Assembly: GCA_015067375.1 (NCBI GenBank)
Contig: SVMQ01000039.1
Location: 1 to 12,642 of the forward strand
From: Oscillospiraceae bacterium
GTDB taxonomy: Bacteria > Bacillota > Clostridia > Oscillospirales > Ruminococcaceae
Length of the DNA: 12,642 nt
Direction: 5' to 3'
A model generated the notes under the pieces. That model saw only the letters and a program-made list of their open reading frames with translations, ran no database searches and was not told the DNA's origin. Below are positions 7,043 to 12,642 of this stretch, one piece after another (the first letter of the stretch is position 1; each line of letters starts with the position of its first letter). The position numbers and the translations under genes are program-made.

Positions 7043-7078
7043 GCCGTAGGTGGGATATCAGTCCCACCGTGACACGGC
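7043..7078 (+). repeat. Intergenic hairpin repeat, GTAGG-type (copy 2)
   Basis: In the 71-bp gap after valS, GGTGGGA (7049-7055) and TCCCACC (7062-7068) form a perfect 7-bp stem with a 6-nt loop. Outside it GCCGT (7043-7047) pairs with ACGGC (7074-7078). The core starts GTAGG and ends CCG, as does the element at 4206-4230 read on its minus strand. There is no T-run, so it is better described as a dispersed hairpin repeat than a classical terminator, though it could slow or protect transcripts between valS and the next gene. Confidence 0.55.
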
Positions 7079-7094
7079 ATAGAAAGGAGCTATT

Positions 7095-7997
7095 ATGGCT
7101 GACCTTACATTGGTGGTGCTTGCCGCAGGCATGGGCTCACGCTTCGGTGACAGGATAAAGCAGCTGGAGCCGCTTGGCCCCTCAGGCGAGCTTCTGATTG
7201 ACTACTCCATTTACGACGCGATCAAAGCAGGCTTCGGCAGAGTAGTATTCATCATCCGCAAGGATATCGAGCATCTTTTCAAAAGCACGATAGGCGAGCG
7301 CACTTCGGAGCATATCAAGGTTGAATATGTTTACCAGTCACCTGATAAGCTGCCCTGCCGCAGCGGTGATTTCCCCGACCGCACTAAGCCATGGGGAACA
7401 GCGCACGCGCTGTGGTGCTGCAAGGATAAGCTTGACGGCCCGTTTGCCGTGATAAATGCGGATGATTTCTATGGCCGCGACGCATTCCTTCGTCTTGGCG
7501 GATTTCTGTCGAACTTCGATGCGGATGGCTGCTCCGTCGGCTTTATGCTTAAAAATACACTGTCCGATTTCGGCAGCGTAAACAGAGGTATATGCAAGAC
7601 GAACGATATGGGACTGCTGTGCAGTGTCGAGGAAACACGCGGAATAAAACGCAACGCTGACGGTACCGTTACAGGCACATATAAGGGCAAAGAGCGCACG
7701 CTCAGCGAGTACGATACCGTATCCATGAGTATGTGGGGCTTTGGCGCGGACTTTATGCAGCGCCTTGAAACGCGTCTGTGCGAGTTTCTTGAAAGCCTTG
7801 AAGCAAACGAGCCAAAGGCAGAGCTTACCATCGCTGACGCAGTTGACGCCGAGATACGTCACAACGGCTATACCATGAGAAACCTCACCACCGACAGCAA
7901 GTGGTTCGGAATAACCTATGCCGCCGATGTTGAGCAGGCAAAGCTTACTCTGATAGACAATGCAAAAAGCGGAGTATACACTGATCCGCTTTGGTAA
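7095..7997 (+). CDS. Sugar-phosphate-type nucleotidyltransferase (NTP_transferase family)
   Basis: A 300-residue protein with the GT-A-like nucleotidyltransferase fold, which joins an NTP to a phosphorylated sugar or similar acceptor. The N-terminal glycine loop is VVLAAGMGSRFG (7-18), followed by IKQLEPLGPSGELLIDYSIYDA. PWGTAHALW (99-107) fits the family's G-T-A base-binding loop, and NADDFYG (121-127) supplies the metal-binding aspartate. The C-terminal half has no recognised extra domain, such as the left-handed beta helix of GlmU. I could not identify the acceptor substrate: no sugar-pathway genes are nearby, and the neighbours are valS and an HD-GYP gene. An AAAGGAG at 7083-7089 is ideally placed for the ATG. 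It may share a transcript with valS across the 71-bp gap. The fold is secure; the exact reaction is unknown. Confidence 0.85.
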   Translation: MADLTLVVLAAGMGSRFGDRIKQLEPLGPSGELLIDYSIYDAIKAGFGRVVFIIRKDIEHLFKSTIGERTSEHIKVEYVYQSPDKLPCRSGDFPDRTKPWGTAHALWCCKDKLDGPFAVINADDFYGRDAFLRLGGFLSNFDADGCSVGFMLKNTLSDFGSVNRGICKTNDMGLLCSVEETRGIKRNADGTVTGTYKGKERTLSEYDTVSMSMWGFGADFMQRLETRLCEFLESLEANEPKAELTIADAVDAEIRHNGYTMRNLTTDSKWFGITYAADVEQAKLTLIDNAKSGVYTDPLW

Positions 7998-8048
7998 ATA
8001 CCCGATACCTGTTAAAACCCCAAAACTGACAGCAATTGGAGTGAAATT

Positions 8049-9251
8049 ATGATTATTGTACCGGTTGACAATCTAAGAGAAGGCATGGTGCTTGCGAAGG
8101 ATGTTGCTACCACATCAGCGACGGATTATCGCACACTGTTGACGCGCGGAACATTCCTTACCGGAGAAATGATAACCATGCTTAGCCGCAAGGGTATCAA
8201 GTCCGTTAATATAATCGGAGACGAGCAGCAAGCTATCATAGCCGATTCGATGCCCTCCGCGCCCGCACGGGTCCATGTTGCTGCTGGAAAAGAAGAGCCG
8301 TCAGCGGCAGTTAATATCCCACAGCCCCAGTATGAGCCTGTTTCTGTTGCCGAGGAGATAAAGAATCAGCACATCGGCAGAGCATTGGCTGAGTTGAATA
8401 CCATCTTCGAGGAAAACGGAGAGGTCAAGGAGCTTTCTCAGGATGCCGTTAAGAAAGTCAATGATATCGCGGATGATATCCTTGTGGATATCGGCAACGA
8501 TTCCACCTACCTCGGAAACCAGATGATCGCGCTGCAAAACTATGATGACTACACCTACAAGCACTGTCTGCGCGTTGCCATGCTGTCAACAAGCGTAGCA
8601 GGAGAGCTTGGATTGTCCAAGGAAGAGACCAAGGACGTCATCGTATCTGCACTGCTCCACGATATAGGAAAATCCAATATCGACCATGATATCATAATAA
8701 AGCCCAGCAAGCTGACTGATGCGGAATTTGCCGAGATCAAACGTCACCCATACATCGGCTACAATATTCTCAAAAACAGCGGCGAGGGCGTATATAGCGG
8801 AAATGTCCTGTCAGGCGTGCTATTCCATCAGGAAAAATACGACGGAAGCGGATATCCTACAGGTATCAAGGGCAAGGAGATACCGCTGATCGCAAGGATA
8901 ATAACAGTGTGCGATGTTTTTGACGCACTTACATCTAACCGCCCTTACAGAAAGCCGTGGTCAGTGGCAGAGGCGGAGGAATATATCCTCGGCAGCTGCG
9001 GATCGCACTTTGATTTTGATGTCACATCTGCATTTCTGCGTGCTTTCAATCCCTACCCCGTCGGCACTATGGTAAGTCTGTCAGACGGCAGACACGCTAT
9101 CGTTATCCAGACCAATCAGAACGTGCTGCGTCCCATCGTCCGTATTCAGGGACAGAACAGCGCGGAGGAGATCGACCTCAGCAGTGATTTCAGATTCCTG
9201 TCAGTAATGATAACGGGCATTTACGGCGGCACTTATCCTACCTATGGATGA
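8049..9251 (+). CDS. HD-GYP domain protein, probable cyclic-di-GMP phosphodiesterase with altered HHE motif
   Basis: HD-GYP proteins degrade cyclic-di-GMP at a two- or three-metal site. Residues 1-57 form an N-terminal domain (VPVDNLREGMVLAKDV) commonly found in front of HD-GYP domains. A variable linker follows (about 58-100). The HD-GYP domain covers about 160-335: Y170-K-H172, the HD pair H204-D205 in ALLHDIGKS, H233 in RHPYIGYNIL, the GYP segment DGSGYPTG (265-272), IPLIARI, then D289 in VCDVFDALTSNRPYRK. The usual HHE before DGxGYP reads H260-Q261-E262. C-terminal residues 338-390 (YPVGTMVSLSDGRHAIV) are a small beta extension also seen in clostridial homologues. No membrane segment or signal peptide was seen, so it is likely cytosolic. 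GGAGTG at 8038-8043 supports the ATG. Activity is inferred and made less certain by Q261. Confidence 0.9.
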   Translation: MIIVPVDNLREGMVLAKDVATTSATDYRTLLTRGTFLTGEMITMLSRKGIKSVNIIGDEQQAIIADSMPSAPARVHVAAGKEEPSAAVNIPQPQYEPVSVAEEIKNQHIGRALAELNTIFEENGEVKELSQDAVKKVNDIADDILVDIGNDSTYLGNQMIALQNYDDYTYKHCLRVAMLSTSVAGELGLSKEETKDVIVSALLHDIGKSNIDHDIIIKPSKLTDAEFAEIKRHPYIGYNILKNSGEGVYSGNVLSGVLFHQEKYDGSGYPTGIKGKEIPLIARIITVCDVFDALTSNRPYRKPWSVAEAEEYILGSCGSHFDFDVTSAFLRAFNPYPVGTMVSLSDGRHAIVIQTNQNVLRPIVRIQGQNSAEEIDLSSDFRFLSVMITGIYGGTYPTYG

Positions 9252-9276
9252 TGCGGCGCTCTCTCTAATACAACAA

Positions 9277-9308
9277 AACGGCGCATATCGTATGTGATAT
9301 GCGCCGTT
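9277..9308. terminator. Bidirectional terminator between convergent genes
   Basis: AACGGCGCATATC (9277-9289) and GATATGCGCCGTT (9296-9308) are perfect 13-bp arms with a 6-nt loop. An A-rich left flank (a U-run in minus-strand RNA) and a T-rich right flank let it stop transcripts of both the HD-GYP gene and the ATPase operon. It fills most of the 60-bp gap between the two convergent stop codons. Confidence 0.92.
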
Positions 9309-9311
9309 ATA

Positions 9312-9929
9312 TTATTGCTTTTTTAGCTTTGCCTTTTTAATGACCTTCTGACGCGAGAATTCTTCGCGCTCCTTTTCCTCAAGCGCATTGGTGATAAAAC
9401 GCACTGTACTCTCAAACTTTGGTATCATAATGTTTTTGAGCGCATTTGCGCGCTTCTGCGTCTTTTTGATAGCTATAGCAAGGCGATAGATGCTGTTCTC
9501 TATCTCTGCAAGCTTCACGGTGATCTCCTTTGCCTTGTTGAAGCTGATATACGCCACATCAAAGCTGGAATTGGTACGGTACATTCCGTACTCAGGTGCG
9601 CCATTGGTCATGTCAGCGGAAAGCGTTGGAAGCTCCACGCCCATTACACTGCGCACATTGAGCGTCAGCGATTCTTCGACGGGGAATGTCTTTGCCAGCT
9701 CGCTGACCGAGCCCATGGACAGGTTTGCACGCTGCAGCGCTTTATAGGCTGACGCATAGGTGTCGTCTATGATACCGCGCAATGCCTTCGCCTCATCGGT
9801 AAGCTCCACCATCTCGCGGATAAGTATGTTGCGCTTTCTGTCCATCAGCTCATAACCCATATGAGCCTGTCTTAGCGAGCGCTTCGCCTTTATCAGATTA
9901 CCTTTGGTAGGGAATATCTGCTCTGCCAA
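9312..9929 (-). CDS. V/A-type ATPase subunit D
   Basis: Subunit D is the central rotor stalk that links the A3B3 head to the membrane ring. The 205-residue protein has the family's long antiparallel coiled coil: PTKGNLIKAKRSLRQAHMGYELM at the N-terminus, with DRKRNILIREMVE, and a C-terminal helix with YRLAIAIKKTQKRANALKNIMIP leading to a lysine-rich tail. TTG at 9927-9929 is taken as the start, because the N-terminus then matches the family (.PT...L..lK..L..A..G..LL..KR) and GGAG/AGGAG motifs lie 5-10 nt upstream. The next ATG would delete 22 residues of the first helix. The gene lies 33 bp downstream of subunit B in the order A-B-D and is the last gene before the terminator at 9277-9308. Confidence 0.94.
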   Translation of the reverse strand: MAEQIFPTKGNLIKAKRSLRQAHMGYELMDRKRNILIREMVELTDEAKALRGIIDDTYASAYKALQRANLSMGSVSELAKTFPVEESLTLNVRSVMGVELPTLSADMTNGAPEYGMYRTNSSFDVAYISFNKAKEITVKLAEIENSIYRLAIAIKKTQKRANALKNIMIPKFESTVRFITNALEEKEREEFSRQKVIKKAKLKKQ

Positions 9930-9962
9930 ATCTTCTCCGCTCCTTTCGGTGGAATGTGGTAA

Positions 9963-11363
9963 TTAATTCTTGTTGAATTTAGCTGCTCTTGCCGAATTGT
10001 ACTTCTCCGCAAGCAGCTTCTCGTCGATACGGTCAAGCTCGCTTCTCGGGAGCGTACACAACAGATCCCAGCCAAGCTCCAGCGTTTCATCCATCGTGCG
10101 GTTTTCGTCAAAGCCCTGCTTCAGGAAGTTATCCTCAAACAGTCGTCCGAATGCCATATATGCGCGGTCGCTCTCCGAAAGCTCCTCCTCGCCGATTACA
10201 GAGGCAAGAGAACGCGCGTCCTGCACTCTCGCGTAAGCTGCAAAGAGCTGGTTCGCTACCGCTGAATGGTCGGCTCTGGTGTAGCCCTCGCCGATACCGT
10301 CCTTCATAAGACGCGACAGCGACAGCAGCACGGACAGACCCGGATATACACCGCGCTGGTCAAGGTCACGGTCGAATACTATCTGACCCTCTGTGATATA
10401 TGCAGTAAGGTCAGGGATAGGATGCGTGATATCATCATTTGGCATTGTTAGGATAGGTATCTGTGTAACAGAGCCTGTGCTGCCCTCTATGACACCTGCA
10501 CGTTCGTACAGCGACGCAAGGTTGGAATACAGATAACCCGGATAACCCTTTCTGCCTGGGATCTCGCCCTTGGAAGAGGAGAACTCACGCAGCGCCTCCG
10601 CATAGGATGTCATATCCGTCATGATGACGAGGATATGCATATTCTTCTCGAATGCAAGATATTCCGCCGCTGTAAGCGCACACATCGGGGTAAGTATACG
10701 CTCAATGATAGGATCATTGGAGAGGTTGAGGAACATCGCAACGCGCTCTATCGCGCCGTTTTCCTCGAACGAACGGCGGAAGTAATCCGCAACGTCGTTC
10801 TGCACGCCCATTGCTGCAAATACAACAGCAAACTCCGCGCCGCTCTCCTCCGCTATCTTCGCCTGCTTTACTATCTGCACGGCAAGCTTGTTGTGGGACA
10901 GACCCGAGCCTGAGAATATCGGCAGCTTCTGTCCGCGGATGAGCGTCATAAGTGCGTCGATGGAAGATATACCTGTGTGGATATAGTTTCGTGGATACTG
11001 TCGTGCAACAGGATTCAGCGCCTGTCCGTTAACGTCGCCCATCTTTTCGGGGAAAACAGGGCCAAGTCCGTCGATAGGTCTGCCGGCGCCATTGAACACG
11101 CGTCCGAGCATTTCTGTCGCAAGCGGAATCTCCAGCGGCTTGCCCGAGAAGCTCGTTCTTGTATTGCCCAGAGAAATACCGTTCGTTCCCTCAAACACCT
11201 GCAGGATAACACGGTCGCCTTCCATCTCAACGACTCTGCCGATGCGCTCTGTTCCGTCGTTCAGACGGATAGTGGCGATCTCGTCGAATGATGCGCCCGA
11301 AACTCCCTCAAGAGCGACCAGAGGGCCGTTTATATCCTTAAGCCCCATGTATTGTAAGCTCAT
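9963..11363 (-). CDS. V/A-type ATPase subunit B (non-catalytic)
   Basis: Subunit B alternates with A in the soluble hexamer and contributes regulatory nucleotide contacts without catalysis. The 466-residue protein is full length. It starts [21 protein letters not shown] (beta barrel). In place of a Walker A it has the B-type loop [15 protein letters not shown] (150-164), which lacks GxxxxGKT and marks it as non-catalytic. The HP-type [19 protein letters not shown] and the signature [27 protein letters not shown] follow, and the C-terminus is helical. The ATG has an AAAGGAG about 6 nt upstream. It begins 17 bp after the subunit A stop codon, so the two are cotranscribed. Whether the complex pumps Na+ or H+ cannot be judged, since the membrane subunits lie outside the window. 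Confidence 0.97.
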   Translation of the reverse strand: MSLQYMGLKDINGPLVALEGVSGASFDEIATIRLNDGTERIGRVVEMEGDRVILQVFEGTNGISLGNTRTSFSGKPLEIPLATEMLGRVFNGAGRPIDGLGPVFPEKMGDVNGQALNPVARQYPRNYIHTGISSIDALMTLIRGQKLPIFSGSGLSHNKLAVQIVKQAKIAEESGAEFAVVFAAMGVQNDVADYFRRSFEENGAIERVAMFLNLSNDPIIERILTPMCALTAAEYLAFEKNMHILVIMTDMTSYAEALREFSSSKGEIPGRKGYPGYLYSNLASLYERAGVIEGSTGSVTQIPILTMPNDDITHPIPDLTAYITEGQIVFDRDLDQRGVYPGLSVLLSLSRLMKDGIGEGYTRADHSAVANQLFAAYARVQDARSLASVIGEEELSESDRAYMAFGRLFEDNFLKQGFDENRTMDETLELGWDLLCTLPRSELDRIDEKLLAEKYNSARAAKFNKN

Positions 11364-11380
11364 AATCTACTCCTTTGCCC

Positions 11381-12642
11381 TCAGACGGAAAGCTTTGCAA
11401 ATGCCTCGTCCATTTCAGCGAGGTACTGCTCAAACATTTCGGGTCTGTCGTTGGGGATATCATATTTCATCTTGATAAGCTTCTCAAAGAAGCCAAGCGC
11501 CATTATCTCCGAGATAGGCACGCCGCCCTTAATAGCGACCAATGCGCTGCTGTAAAGCTTAGATATCGCCTTCATCATCAGCAGCTGCTTTTCAAGCGGA
11601 ACATAGGTATCATCCTTATGGTAAGCATTCTGCTGCAGGAAGCCTACGCGAACCACCTTTGCAATCTCTATAGCAAGCTTCTGATCGTCAGGAAGGACAT
11701 CCGCACCGATGAGCTTTACGATCTCCATCAGCTTGTTTTCTTCCTGAAGGATGTTGGACATCTCGCGGCGCAGCATCATAAAGTCGCTGCCCACATTGTC
11801 GATATAGTAGTCCGAAAGCTCGTCGATATACTCGCTGTAGCTGTTGTTCCAGTCGATAGCGGGATAGTGTCTTGCATAAGCAAGCGACTTATCCAGCGCC
11901 CAGAAGCAGCGCACAAAGCGCTTGGTATTCTGCGTTACAGGCTCAGAGAAGTCAGAACCCTGCGGCGATACCGCGCCGATAATGGTAACGCTGCCATCCT
12001 CGCCGCAAAGCGTTTCGGCATAGCCTGCGCGCTCATAGAAGTCCGAAAGACGCGACGGGAGATAAGCAGGGAAGCCCTCCTCGGCAGGCATCTCCTCAAG
12101 TCTGCCTGATATCTCACGGAGAGCCTCAGCCCAGCGCGATGTAGAGTCCGCCATGATAGCGATATGGTAGCCCATGTCGCGGTAGTACTCAGCAAGCGTG
12201 ATACCCGTATAGATGGAAGCCTCACGCGCCGCAACAGGCATATTTGACGTATTGGCAATAAGCACTGTTCTGTCAGTCAGAGGTCTGCCCGACTTAGGGT
12301 CGATAAGCTCTGAGAATTCTTCAAGCACCTGCGTCATCTCGTTGCCGCGCTCACCGCAGCCGATATACACGATGATATCCGCGTCGCACCACTTTGCAAG
12401 CTGGTGCTGGGTCATGGTCTTGCCTGTACCGAAGCCACCGGGAATTGCCGCTGTACCGCCCTTTGCGATGGGGCAGATAGTGTCGATAACGCGCTGTCCC
12501 GTAATGAGCGGTCTGTTGACAGGCATACGTCTTGCGACAGGTCTGCTCTTCTTGATAGCCCACTTCTGCACCATTGTCAGCGGTGTCTCGTCGCCGCTGT
12601 CAGTGGTCAGCCTGATGATCACGTCGTTTACGCGGTGCATTC
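11381..12642 (-). CDS. V/A-type ATPase subunit A (catalytic), C-terminal part, cut by window edge
   Basis: Subunit A is the catalytic ATP-hydrolysing/synthesising subunit of the A3B3 head. About 420 residues are present. The first visible methionine is internal, and roughly 170 N-terminal residues, including the beta barrel and bulge region, lie beyond the right edge. Visible motifs are the Walker A GGFGTGKT (12416-12439), then [30 protein letters not shown] with the catalytic-glutamate GERGNE block. [26 protein letters not shown], the Walker B-like [21 protein letters not shown] and the [20 protein letters not shown] signature follow. The C-terminus is intact and helical, ending in a TGA at 11381-11383. 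It is the most upstream gene of the A-B-D segment. In clostridia the I, K, E, C and F genes normally precede it. Confidence 0.97.
   Translation of the reverse strand, partial: MHRVNDVIIRLTTDSGDETPLTMVQKWAIKKSRPVARRMPVNRPLITGQRVIDTICPIAKGGTAAIPGGFGTGKTMTQHQLAKWCDADIIVYIGCGERGNEMTQVLEEFSELIDPKSGRPLTDRTVLIANTSNMPVAAREASIYTGITLAEYYRDMGYHIAIMADSTSRWAEALREISGRLEEMPAEEGFPAYLPSRLSDFYERAGYAETLCGEDGSVTIIGAVSPQGSDFSEPVTQNTKRFVRCFWALDKSLAYARHYPAIDWNNSYSEYIDELSDYYIDNVGSDFMMLRREMSNILQEENKLMEIVKLIGADVLPDDQKLAIEIAKVVRVGFLQQNAYHKDDTYVPLEKQLLMMKAISKLYSSALVAIKGGVPISEIMALGFFEKLIKMKYDIPNDRPEMFEQYLAEMDEAFAKLSV

Noticed and set aside
10914..10922. Loss of Walker A in ATPase subunit B as a damaged site
   Set aside because: V/A-type B subunits normally lack GxxxxGKT and carry SGSGLxHN at this place, as seen here.
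11375..12109. Plus-strand open frame of 244 codons opposite ATPase subunit A
   Set aside because: It is antisense to an unmistakable catalytic subunit and has no recognisable features of its own.
1..12642. CRISPR array, tRNA, rRNA, insertion sequence or phage attachment site
   Set aside because: I saw no regularly spaced direct repeats, no tRNA T-loop/acceptor pattern, no transposase or integrase motifs and no flanking direct repeats by eye. This was not an exhaustive computed search.

Overview
This window looks like the chromosome of an anaerobic gut Firmicute, most likely a Ruminococcus-like member of the Oscillospiraceae. That is inferred from moderate GC content, AGGAG-type ribosome-binding sites, the trmK-NIF3 gene pair, an RqcH of the Bacillus/Clostridium type, a DUF1858 protein and a V/A-type ATPase. 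I could not test the taxonomy by a search.

Layout. Positions 1-121 hold, on the minus strand, a piece of miaA (tRNA dimethylallyltransferase) that stops abruptly where the Walker A motif should be. A short plus-strand SLOG/DUF1273-like gene (112-603) starts head-to-head with it and ends in a strong terminator (612-638). A sigma-A promoter (698-726) then drives a compact plus-strand cluster: a DUF1858 redox-disulfide protein, TrmK (tRNA m1A22 methyltransferase), a NIF3-family metal protein and RqcH (ribosome quality control). After a 192-bp gap come valS, a sugar-phosphate-type nucleotidyltransferase and an HD-GYP protein. A perfect 13-bp palindromic terminator (9277-9308) separates these from a minus-strand V/A-type ATPase operon, of which subunits D, B and most of A are in the window.

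How the genes fit together. The left and central cluster is weighted toward translation: tRNA modification (the miaA remnant and trmK), rescue of stalled 50S subunits (rqcH) and tRNA charging (valS). The HD-GYP protein suggests cyclic-di-GMP signalling. The ATPase operon is for ion pumping or ATP synthesis, and its D gene is last before the shared terminator.

Most genes are ordinary housekeeping genes, and I see no convincing new multi-gene system. The best leads are the broken miaA junction at the left edge, an unassigned structured leader upstream of valS, two intergenic hairpins that look like members of one dispersed repeat family, and an HD-GYP domain in which HHE reads HQE.
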